Assembly: GCA_022649055.1 (NCBI GenBank) | Contig: JALCNL010000016.1 | Span: 1-35,722 of the forward strand | Length of the DNA stretch: 35,722 nt | Direction: 5' to 3' | From: Megasphaera sp. | GTDB taxonomy: Bacteria > Bacillota > Negativicutes > Veillonellales > Megasphaeraceae | Shown: positions 7,982 through 14,813 of the stretch, piece by piece | Layout of the letters: each line of letters begins with the position of its first letter | How positions within the stretch are numbered: position 1 is the stretch's first letter | The notes under the pieces: model-generated | Database searches by the model: none | The model's input: the letters and a program-made list of their open reading frames with translations, nothing else | What the model was told of the DNA's origin: nothing | Made by a program: the position numbers and the translations under genes

Positions 7982-8422
7982 TTATCGTTCATTCCTGTTT
8001 GCAATAGCTTCTTTTAATGTATGCCACGCAAGAACTGCACATTTTACCCGAGCAGGCATATTGGAAATATTTTTAAGGGCAATCGCATCTTCCAAATCTT
8101 CTAATTTTTCATCGTCCGTAATTTCCCGTTTAATCATATCGAGAAACAAATCAACAAGACGCAACGCTTCATCCACTGTTTTCCCTTTTATAATATCAAT
8201 CATCATATCGGCCGAAGCTTGGCTGATAGCACATCCATGTCCCGTATACGCAGCATCCTTCACAATGTCGTCTTCGATCTCGGCACGCAGCGTAATATCA
8301 TCGCCACAACTGGGATTATGCCCTCGTTCTTCCAAATTATATGGATTGAGTTCATGTTTATTGAGTTGGTTTTGGTTATGTTCCAAAATAATATCAGAAT
8401 ACAACTGATTCATGTCTTCCAT
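7982..8422 (-). CDS. sufU: SufU, Fe-S assembly scaffold / zinc-dependent sulfurtransferase
   Basis: SufU accepts persulfide sulfur from SufS and passes it to the SufBCD complex; in Bacillus it is a zinc protein. The 146-residue sequence has the ligand set NPSCGDD (C39, D41), GHGCAIS (C64) and RVKCAVLAW (C128), and the usual N-terminus LYSDIILEHNQNP-like segment. The start is placed at the ATG at 8422, eight bases after AGGAG. A GTG at 8431 would extend it by three residues but lies against the ribosome binding site. It follows sufS by 11 bases and is the last gene of sufCBDSU, ending before the bidirectional terminator. Confidence 0.95.
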   Translation of the reverse strand: MEDMNQLYSDIILEHNQNQLNKHELNPYNLEERGHNPSCGDDITLRAEIEDDIVKDAAYTGHGCAISQASADMMIDIIKGKTVDEALRLVDLFLDMIKREITDDEKLEDLEDAIALKNISNMPARVKCAVLAWHTLKEAIANRNER

Positions 8423-8433
8423 ATCTGCCACTC

Positions 8434-9654
8434 CTAGTCTTTAAAGCCCATTGTTTTACGAACAAGTTTTAATTTATCAAGAAAATAATCAACTTCTTCA
8501 ACAGTATTGTAAATGTAAAAACTGATACGATTTGATGCTTCTGCTCCGATATAACTGCCAAAAGGCTGTGCACAATGATGTCCAGAACGAATCGCAATTC
8601 CATAGCTGTCAAGGATAGTTGCCGCATCGTGGGGATGAACCCCTTCAATAGTAAAGGAAATAACCCCTGTTTTTTCCTCGGCGTCGGTACTGCCGATAAT
8701 GTGAACATAGGGAATTTGTTTCAATCCTTGGAGAGCACGAGTTACTAATTCGTGTTCCTGTTTTTCGATGGCATCAAATCCTATCTGTTCCAAATAATCA
8801 ATTGCGGCATGCAAGGCAACGGCCCCTTCTACATTTTCTGTTCCCGCTTCAAATTTAAATGGCAGTACATTGAAAGTCGTAGTCTGTTCTTGAACGTATT
8901 CTATCATATCACCGCCCAAAAGGAAAGGTTCCATATCATTTAATAAATCACGTTTTCCATAAAGCACGCCGGTTCCGGCAGAACCCAGCATTTTATGACC
9001 AGAAAAAACATAAAAATCGCAGTCCCATTTCTGGACATCGCTCTTCATATGCGGTGCCGCCTGTGCTCCGTCAAGTACCACTACCGCTCCTGCAGCATGT
9101 GCTTTGTTAATAATTTTTTCAATGGGTGTTTTCATACCTAATACGTTGCTGACAGCCGCAAAGGCAACGATTTTTGTTTTACTGTCGATTTTAGCCAAAT
9201 CAGCTTCCGTAAAATGCCCTGTTTTATCAAGATACATATAGACAAGTTTTGCGCCTGTTACTCTGGCAACACGCTGCCATGTAACTAAATTAGCGTGATG
9301 TTCGGAAATCGGAATGACAATTTTGTCTCCTTCATGCAAATGGGTTTCACCATAGCTTCTGGCGATAATATTAAGTGCTTCGGTAGCATTGCGGACAAAA
9401 ACAATTTCTTCGCTATGTGCTGCATTAATGAATTTTTGTACAGCCATACGCGCATCATCATACAGTTGAGATGCTTCAACACTCAAAATATGTGCCCCAC
9501 GATGCGGATTGCCATTATGGTGCTCCAATAAATCAACAATGGCATCGATTACTTGTCTAGGCTTTTGTGTCGTAGCCGCATTATCAAAATAAACAATCTG
9601 ATGTCCGTTATGGACTTTAGTCAATATGGGGAAATCTTTTCGAACATTTAACAT
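8434..9654 (-). CDS. sufS: Cysteine desulfurase SufS
   Basis: SufS is a PLP enzyme that takes sulfur from cysteine as a persulfide for Fe-S assembly. The 406-residue sequence has the N-terminal YFDNAATTQKP segment, the PLP lysine in SGHKMLGSAG (K221), the aspartate of VLDGAQA, and the catalytic cysteine in RSGHHCAQP (C361), which marks group II desulfurases. Length is typical. The start is the ATG at 9654 with AAAGGTG six bases upstream; the frame stays open for 39 more codons upstream, but that stretch overlaps sufD and looks unlike the family. The chosen start overlaps the sufD 3' end by 38 bases, suggesting coupled translation. Confidence 0.97.
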   Translation of the reverse strand: MLNVRKDFPILTKVHNGHQIVYFDNAATTQKPRQVIDAIVDLLEHHNGNPHRGAHILSVEASQLYDDARMAVQKFINAAHSEEIVFVRNATEALNIIARSYGETHLHEGDKIVIPISEHHANLVTWQRVARVTGAKLVYMYLDKTGHFTEADLAKIDSKTKIVAFAAVSNVLGMKTPIEKIINKAHAAGAVVVLDGAQAAPHMKSDVQKWDCDFYVFSGHKMLGSAGTGVLYGKRDLLNDMEPFLLGGDMIEYVQEQTTTFNVLPFKFEAGTENVEGAVALHAAIDYLEQIGFDAIEKQEHELVTRALQGLKQIPYVHIIGSTDAEEKTGVISFTIEGVHPHDAATILDSYGIAIRSGHHCAQPFGSYIGAEASNRISFYIYNTVEEVDYFLDKLKLVRKTMGFKD

Positions 9655-10741
9655 GGCAATCACCTTTCTTATGGCAGTACTGCATTTTTTCGCGAACAGC
9701 CTGCAACACTTTATTTTCCATATCCGGATCACCCAGTTTATCAATGACCGGTCTAATATTAGACTCAACAATAATCAGCTGTGCACCATTTTCACTAAAT
9801 CCACGGCTCATCAGATAAAAAAGCTTATCTTGATCAATTTGACCCGCACTGGAAGCATGATTCCCAACAACATCATCTTCTTTGCAAAGAAGAAGCGGAA
9901 TCGAAATAGAATGTGCTCCCGGACTCAGCAAAAGGCATACATCGGATTCAGAACCAACTGCTTTCTTCCCACCGCGCAGAAAGTCTATAGTACCGCGAAA
10001 ATATTTTTTCGCACTGCCCATCAGCGAACCCGTTGTAAGAATATCCGTTTCCGTCTGTTCCCCCTGTTGCGGAACCCAATAGGAAAAATCAAATATTTGT
10101 TTATCATTTCCCATGTACATAGTATTGCTATGAAATTTTCCGCTTTCTTTTAAAAGATCCGTTTTATAGTAAACAATAGTTTCACGGCTGCCAATTTCCG
10201 CACTTACATACTCAACGAAACTTTGTTTTTCTGTTTTTGCATAACGGTGCTCTATATGCCGTACATGCTTACCGTGAAGCTGAATTTTACTAATTTTTAC
10301 TTTAGCGGCTTCGCCAGCTTCTACGTAATTCAGAAAGTTAACGTTTCCCTGTTCAGCGTCACCTTCAAAAGTCAGATATATCGACACATCACTGCCGGGT
10401 CCGGCTTTAATTTGGAGCTGAGCAACAATCTGCGGAATTTCTTCACTCAGTGTATAGGTAAGCCAAACAGCCCCCGTTGCACGGGGGGCAATCTCTATAC
10501 AACACCCCGTCGTACTATGATGCAGCGCCTGTGATAAAGCCTCTGCATTGGCGCCCGCAAAGTCTCCCAGCGGTAAAGTGCTATCTCCATCGTAAAACCG
10601 CACTACTACATCACCGGTATGATGTTCCTGAGGCTGCATGTGTACAGCCGGGATTATCTTCTGGGGCGCTAACTCCAAATGATTGACCTTCATCCAGCGG
10701 AACGTGGTTCGCGGGAGTTGGTTATATTGTTCTTTTATCAT
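9617..10741 (-). CDS. sufD: Fe-S cluster assembly protein SufD
   Basis: SufD is the SufB paralogue that joins SufB and two SufC subunits in the SufBC2D scaffold complex. The 374-residue protein has a divergent N-terminal half and the conserved SufBD core at the C-terminal end: SDVCLLLSPGAHSISIPLLL, then DDVVGNHASSAGQIDQDKLFYLMSRG, the segment shared with SufB and including the conserved His. Compared with SufB it lacks the long cysteine-bearing insert, as expected. The ATG at 10741 follows GGGAGG by seven bases. It starts 12 bases after sufB ends and overlaps sufS at the 3' end. SufD rather than a second SufB is assigned from length and order. Confidence 0.93.
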   Translation of the reverse strand: MIKEQYNQLPRTTFRWMKVNHLELAPQKIIPAVHMQPQEHHTGDVVVRFYDGDSTLPLGDFAGANAEALSQALHHSTTGCCIEIAPRATGAVWLTYTLSEEIPQIVAQLQIKAGPGSDVSIYLTFEGDAEQGNVNFLNYVEAGEAAKVKISKIQLHGKHVRHIEHRYAKTEKQSFVEYVSAEIGSRETIVYYKTDLLKESGKFHSNTMYMGNDKQIFDFSYWVPQQGEQTETDILTTGSLMGSAKKYFRGTIDFLRGGKKAVGSESDVCLLLSPGAHSISIPLLLCKEDDVVGNHASSAGQIDQDKLFYLMSRGFSENGAQLIIVESNIRPVIDKLGDPDMENKVLQAVREKMQYCHKKGDCHVKCSKRFPHID

Positions 10742-10753
10742 ACTAATGCCTCC

Positions 10754-12166
10754 CTATTTTAATGAACCTTTAAGTTCCAGATTAATAAGATTATTCATTT
10801 CTACAGCATACTCCAGCGGTAATGCTTTAGAAACAGGTTCAACAAAACCTCTGACCAACATGGCACGTGCATCCTCTTCACTTAATCCTCGGCTCATCAG
10901 ATAAAAAATAGCTTCATCGGATATGCGTCCTATTTTAGCTTCATGCCCCAAATCTATGTTATCATTTTTTACAACAATCGCCGGTATCGTATCAGATTGC
11001 GAAATTTCGTCCAGCATCAGTGATTCACAACTGACATTGGCCTTTGCTCCTTCTGCTTTTTCATTGATAACAACGCTGCCTCGATAAATACAGACACCGC
11101 CGCTTTTAGAGATAGATTTCGAATTAATATTGCTAGTCGTATGAGGTGCATTATGTACTACTTTGGAACCCGTATCAAGATATTGCCCTTTGCCTGCGAA
11201 CGTAACTCCGGTAAATTCACAGTGGGCCCCTTCTCCTTGTAAAATACTCATAGGATATAAGCAGGATGTATGCGAACCAAAAGAACCAGTCACCCAGTTA
11301 ATGCGCCCGTTTTTACCTACAATGGCTCGTTTAGTATTTAAGTTATACATGTTTTTAGACCAGTTTTCAATGGTTGAATACGTCAATTCCGCATTATCAC
11401 CTATAAAAAGTTCTACACATCCAGCATGAAGATTCGCCACATTGTATTTAGGCGCCGAACAGCCTTCAATAAAATGAACTTTGGCTCCGTCTTCAACGAT
11501 AATCATCGTATGTTCAAATTGCCCTGCTCCAGGAGCATTCAGACGAAAATAACTCTGCAATGGGATAGATACCTGCACTCCTTTGGGTACAAACACATAG
11601 GATCCTCCAGACCATACCGCACCATGAAGAGCCGCAAATTTATGATCGGTCGGGGGAACGAGTTTCATAAAATGTGCTTTTACAATGTCTTCATATTTAC
11701 TAAGAGCCGTATCAAAATCCGTATAAATAACTCCTTGTTTGACTAAGTCTTCTTGAATACTGTGATAGACCACTTCAGAATCATATTGTGCCCCAACTCC
11801 AGCTAATGAAGTTTTTTCAGCTTCAGGAATCCCCAGTCTGTCAAACGTATCCTTAATGTCATCAGGAACTTCGTTCCAATTCCCTTTCATCTGTGCATTA
11901 GGACGTACATAGGTAACAATATTATCCATATCAAGCCCGCTGATATCCGGCGCCCAATCAGGATAATCCAATTTATAAAAAGTTTCCAAGGATTTCAGCC
12001 GAAAACGCAGCATCCATTCCGGTTCATGTTTTTTATCTGATATTTCCTTAACAATTTCCGGAGTCAATCCTGCTTCGGTTTTATAGGAATATGTAAAGTC
12101 CTTTTTAAAATTATAGACGTTGCCAAAATTGGACAAGGCATCAATTTTACTTTTTGCATCAGCCAT
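10754..12166 (-). CDS. sufB: Fe-S cluster assembly protein SufB
   Basis: SufB is the main scaffold on which the nascent Fe-S cluster is built. At 470 residues it has the family length. Recognisable parts are the N-terminal YSYKTEAGLTPEIV region, FAALHGAVWSGGSYVFVPKGVQVSIPLQSYFRLN, EGCSAPKYNVANLHAGCVEL with conserved cysteines, the beta-helix with NMYNLNTKRAIVGKNGRINWV, and the C-terminal DLGHEAKIGRISDEAIFYLMSRGL. The start ATG at 12166 has AGGGGGTG upstream. It lies between sufC (11-base gap) and sufD (12-base gap). The order C-B-D-S-U differs from Bacillus, where sufB comes last. Confidence 0.97.
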   Translation of the reverse strand: MADAKSKIDALSNFGNVYNFKKDFTYSYKTEAGLTPEIVKEISDKKHEPEWMLRFRLKSLETFYKLDYPDWAPDISGLDMDNIVTYVRPNAQMKGNWNEVPDDIKDTFDRLGIPEAEKTSLAGVGAQYDSEVVYHSIQEDLVKQGVIYTDFDTALSKYEDIVKAHFMKLVPPTDHKFAALHGAVWSGGSYVFVPKGVQVSIPLQSYFRLNAPGAGQFEHTMIIVEDGAKVHFIEGCSAPKYNVANLHAGCVELFIGDNAELTYSTIENWSKNMYNLNTKRAIVGKNGRINWVTGSFGSHTSCLYPMSILQGEGAHCEFTGVTFAGKGQYLDTGSKVVHNAPHTTSNINSKSISKSGGVCIYRGSVVINEKAEGAKANVSCESLMLDEISQSDTIPAIVVKNDNIDLGHEAKIGRISDEAIFYLMSRGLSEEDARAMLVRGFVEPVSKALPLEYAVEMNNLINLELKGSLK

Positions 12167-12177
12167 ATTAACACCCC

Positions 12178-12924
12178 CTACTTGGCTTGTTCTTTAAAGG
12201 CATCATAGCCATTAGCTTCAATTTCCTGAATAAGTTTGGCATTGCCGGTTTTGACAATACGTCCATTGATGAGGATGTGAACGTAGTCAGGAATCAGTTT
12301 TTGCAATATTTCGCTGTGATGTGTAATAACAAGAATAGCATTACTTTCATTATGATACTCAGAAACAGTTTCGGAGACTATCCGGACAGCATCCACATCA
12401 AGGCCTGAGTCAATTTCGTCCAACATAGCCAATTTAGGTTCTAACATACACATTTGCAAAATTTCTGTTTTTTTGCGTTCCCCGCCGGAAAATCCATCAT
12501 TAACATATCGATCTCCGTAGGAACGATCCATCATAAGATTTTCCATCTGTTTATGCATTTTTTTGCGAAACGGCATAATTCGCTGTGGTTCACCGGAAAC
12601 AGTACTTTTAGCATTGCGGATAAAGTTTTCTACAGAAATCCCCTGAACTGCTATAGGGGATTGAAACGCCATAAAAATACCGGCTTTAGCCCGTTCGTTA
12701 ACAGGTAAATCGGTTATATCCCTGCCTTCAAAAAATATACGGCCGGCTGTAACTGCATATTGAGGATTTCCCATCACGGCGTTAAACAATGTTGATTTTC
12801 CAGCCCCGTTTGTCCCCATAATAACATGTGTTTCTCCTGTATTAATTGTTAAGTCGAGTCCTTTGAGGATTTCTTTGCCTTCAACAGCAACTTTCAGGTC
12901 CTCTACTCTCAGTAATTCACTCAC
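12178..12924 (-). CDS. sufC: SufC, ABC-type ATPase of the Fe-S assembly complex
   Basis: SufC is the soluble ABC ATPase that drives conformational change in SufBC2D. The 248-residue protein has Walker A GTNGAGKS (37-44), the Q-loop MAFQSPIAVQGIS, the signature FSGGERKK, Walker B LAMLDEIDSGLD and the H-loop VITHHSEIL, all typical of SufC rather than a transporter ATPase. The start is taken as the GTG at 12924 (MSELLRVEDL), eight bases after AGGAG. A GTG nine bases upstream (12933) lies against the ribosome binding site and is unlikely. It is the first gene of the operon, directly behind a promoter with a perfect TTGACA box. Confidence 0.97.
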   Translation of the reverse strand: MSELLRVEDLKVAVEGKEILKGLDLTINTGETHVIMGTNGAGKSTLFNAVMGNPQYAVTAGRIFFEGRDITDLPVNERAKAGIFMAFQSPIAVQGISVENFIRNAKSTVSGEPQRIMPFRKKMHKQMENLMMDRSYGDRYVNDGFSGGERKKTEILQMCMLEPKLAMLDEIDSGLDVDAVRIVSETVSEYHNESNAILVITHHSEILQKLIPDYVHILINGRIVKTGNAKLIQEIEANGYDAFKEQAK

Positions 12925-12997
12925 TGTAATCACTCCTACTAGTTATTTATTACTACATTTTAAAAATGGACAAAATTGCTATACATTTATCATACAT

Positions 12998-13026
12998 AGA
13001 TTACTCCAATGCTGTATGAATGTCAA
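12998..13026 (-). promoter_or_regulatory. Promoter of the sufCBDSU operon
   Basis: A consensus TTGACA (13021-13026) and TAATCT (12998-13003) on minus are separated by 17 bases. Transcription would start near 12991, about 67 bases before the sufC GTG. I see no clear inverted repeat there for a dedicated iron-sulfur regulator. Confidence 0.75.
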
Positions 13027-13050
13027 CTTTTTTAGTGATGTTTTTATAAA

Positions 13051-13086
13051 AAAAACTATTTGCTTCAAAAGAAACAAATAGTTTTT
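13051..13086 (-). terminator. Terminator of the dcd - P1 peptidase unit
   Basis: AAAAACTATTTG (13051-13062) pairs with CAAATAGTTTTT (13075-13086), and the stem can continue past one mismatch to an AAAA loop. On minus it is followed by a T-rich run (TTTTTTTT then ATAAAAA). It lies downstream of the P1-family peptidase and just before the suf promoter. Confidence 0.82.
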
Positions 13087-13121
13087 AAAAACATCTACCG
13101 AATAATAAAATTATACCCGCG

Positions 13122-14111
13122 TTATTTCTTCCATTGCAAATCTTTCACTGCCGGAATTCCATATGCAGAATCTGCCGATAATACAGCACGGCCAACGGCT
13201 TTTTCCAAAACATACGCAGCTAAGGTTCCGGTAATATTGATATCTGCTGTCACAGTCCCCACAGATACAGCATACACGGAATCCCCGTCAGCCATTGTAT
13301 TAACCGGTGAAATAGCACGTACCATGCCATTACCCGCCATAGCGGCAATTTTATTCATCGCCGTCTTATCAAAAGCTGCATTTGTAATAATTGCTGCAAT
13401 AGTAGTATTCGTTGCATGCGCCTGCGCCCTCTGAGAAAAAAGATTCGGTGTATCTCTATCATCTATCAGAACTTGTTCCGAACAGGCAAACCCGTTTTTA
13501 TCCTTATTAAGCATTCCTGCCAGAATGCAATTGCGGCTCCGATCCAATACATCCCCCACAGCATTAACAGCAACAACAGCCGCAACTTGAAGTCCTTTGG
13601 CTTCTGCCGCATATATGCCAAGCCCAGACTTCATCATGTAGGCAGCGCCCCAGAGCTTTCCAACGGTTGCGCCCGTCCCGGCTCCATGATTTCCCTCCTG
13701 TATATTGTTTTGTTCTGCCGCCAGACAAGCGGCATATCCCATTTTTTCATCAGGTCGTATCGTGCTGTCACCACAACCTAAATCAAATATAGAAGACGCA
13801 CATACAAGAGGTACTTTGCCATATCTTGTTTCAAAACCAACGTCATTCTCTTCAAGATACTTCATGACACCGCCTGCCGCATTAAGGCCAAACGCACTCC
13901 CTCCGCATAAAACGATGGCATGTATTTTATCGCAGGATGCAACAGGCTTAAGTAATTCTGTTTCCCGGCTGGCCGGACCGCCGCCCCGGACATCAATACC
14001 GCAGGGAGCACCCTCAGGGCATATAATAACCGTACACCCAGTTCCGGCTTGGCTATTTTCGCTGTTGCCTATTCGAAAATTTTTCATATCTTGGATTTTT
14101 ATTTCTTTCAT
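13122..14111 (-). CDS. P1-family (S58, DmpA/NylC-like) N-terminal-nucleophile peptidase
   Basis: This 329-residue protein belongs to the DmpA/NylC group, which cleaves itself into two chains and then acts as an aminopeptidase or amidase. Recognisable parts are GTGCTVIICPEGAPCGIDVRGGGP, the glycine-rich CGGSAFGLNAAGGVMKYLEE, NHGAGTGATVGK, and AVNAVGDVLD. The likely self-cleavage site is N-T-T at 235-237, with T236 becoming the nucleophile as in NylC. The ATG at 14111 is eight bases after AAGGGGA; a longer frame adds ten residues without support. It follows dcd by 60 bases with a hairpin between. The natural substrate is unknown; D-amino-acid peptides or omega-amino amides are known for relatives only. 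Confidence 0.85.
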   Translation of the reverse strand: MKEIKIQDMKNFRIGNSENSQAGTGCTVIICPEGAPCGIDVRGGGPASRETELLKPVASCDKIHAIVLCGGSAFGLNAAGGVMKYLEENDVGFETRYGKVPLVCASSIFDLGCGDSTIRPDEKMGYAACLAAEQNNIQEGNHGAGTGATVGKLWGAAYMMKSGLGIYAAEAKGLQVAAVVAVNAVGDVLDRSRNCILAGMLNKDKNGFACSEQVLIDDRDTPNLFSQRAQAHATNTTIAAIITNAAFDKTAMNKIAAMAGNGMVRAISPVNTMADGDSVYAVSVGTVTADINITGTLAAYVLEKAVGRAVLSADSAYGIPAVKDLQWKK

Positions 14112-14134
14112 TATGCTATCCCCTTCTGCACAAA

Positions 14135-14162
14135 GGAGCATATCTTAACATAGATATGCTCC
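14135..14162 (-). terminator. 11-bp hairpin between dcd and the P1 peptidase gene
   Basis: GGAGCATATCT (14135-14145) pairs perfectly with AGATATGCTCC (14152-14162) around a 6-base loop, right after the dcd stop codon. On minus only TTTG follows, so it may be a leaky terminator or an mRNA end-protecting stem that lowers expression of the downstream peptidase. Confidence 0.5.
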
Positions 14163-14171
14163 TCGTATTGA

Positions 14172-14693
14172 TTATTTTTGAAAATCCTTATAAAGCATAC
14201 TCGTCTGAATGCCATGATTATTTTGATACTTGCCAGATTTATAAGTGTCATATTCGCCATCAATATCATGATAATATATTTGACAAATTTCCACATCCGG
14301 ATATATGCGGATAGGCTGTACACAAAAAATCTCCAGTGTCCAATATCCAGCAAATCCAACATCTCCGAACCCAGCCGTTACGTGAATAAATACTCCCAAT
14401 CTCCCAACGGAAGAACGCCCTTCCAACATGGGAATATATCCATTTGTCTTTGTATATTCGTTTGTTCTTCCTAAATACAACGTATTAGGCTGCAGCACAT
14501 AGCCGCTTTTGGGAATAATAATATCAGAAGCGGAATTAGGATGTGCCATATCTAATTCTTGATGATCATAAACCATAAGATGATTATATAAGGACAAGTT
14601 ATAGCTGTTAGGATTAACTCGTTTAGGATCAAATGGCTCAATAATGATTTTTTCACCTATATGTTTAACAATTTCCCTGCCGGACAATATCAT
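14172..14693 (-). CDS. dcd: dCTP deaminase
   Basis: Dcd deaminates dCTP to dUTP, feeding dTMP synthesis. The 173-residue protein shows the family pattern: N-terminal ILSGREI, VNPNSYNLSL, the core EGRSSVGRLGVFIHVTAGFGDVGFAGYWTLEI holding the nucleotide-binding Arg/Ser and the catalytic Glu in WTLEI, and the C-terminal motif KYQNNHGIQTS. The TAGF...GF form of the core resembles both plain deaminases and the bifunctional deaminase/dUTPase group, so a direct dCTP-to-dUMP reaction is not excluded. The ATG at 14693 follows GAGGTGA. It has its own good promoter and is followed by the P1 peptidase gene, with no obvious metabolic link. Confidence 0.93.
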   Translation of the reverse strand: MILSGREIVKHIGEKIIIEPFDPKRVNPNSYNLSLYNHLMVYDHQELDMAHPNSASDIIIPKSGYVLQPNTLYLGRTNEYTKTNGYIPMLEGRSSVGRLGVFIHVTAGFGDVGFAGYWTLEIFCVQPIRIYPDVEICQIYYHDIDGEYDTYKSGKYQNNHGIQTSMLYKDFQK

Positions 14694-14726
14694 ACCCTGT
14701 CACCTCGTGATTTAGTCTATCACTTT

Positions 14727-14755
14727 ATTATATACAAAAAACCGATACTTGTCAT
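14727..14755 (-). promoter_or_regulatory. Promoter of dcd
   Basis: ATGACA (14750-14755) and a perfect TATAAT (14727-14732) on minus are 17 bases apart, about 35 bases upstream of the dcd start. The promoter is interleaved with a hairpin that may end the topB transcript. Confidence 0.72.
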
Positions 14756-14762
14756 GGTTTTT
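14736..14762 (-). terminator. Possible topB terminator overlapping the dcd promoter
   Basis: AAAAACC and GGTTTTT on minus (14756-14762 and 14737-14743) form a 7-bp stem around a 12-base loop that contains the dcd -35 box. The U run is the 3' arm of the stem itself, so strength is doubtful. No better terminator lies after topB. Confidence 0.4.
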
Positions 14763-14813
14763 CCCTTATTATTTTCAGCATCTCTTCTCCAGGGGCCACT
14801 ATCTTACTGATAA

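Noticed and set aside
9655-9771. N-terminal extension of SufS upstream of the chosen ATG
   Set aside because: It lies inside sufD, has no ribosome binding site, and SufS proteins normally start close to the RKDFPIL region.
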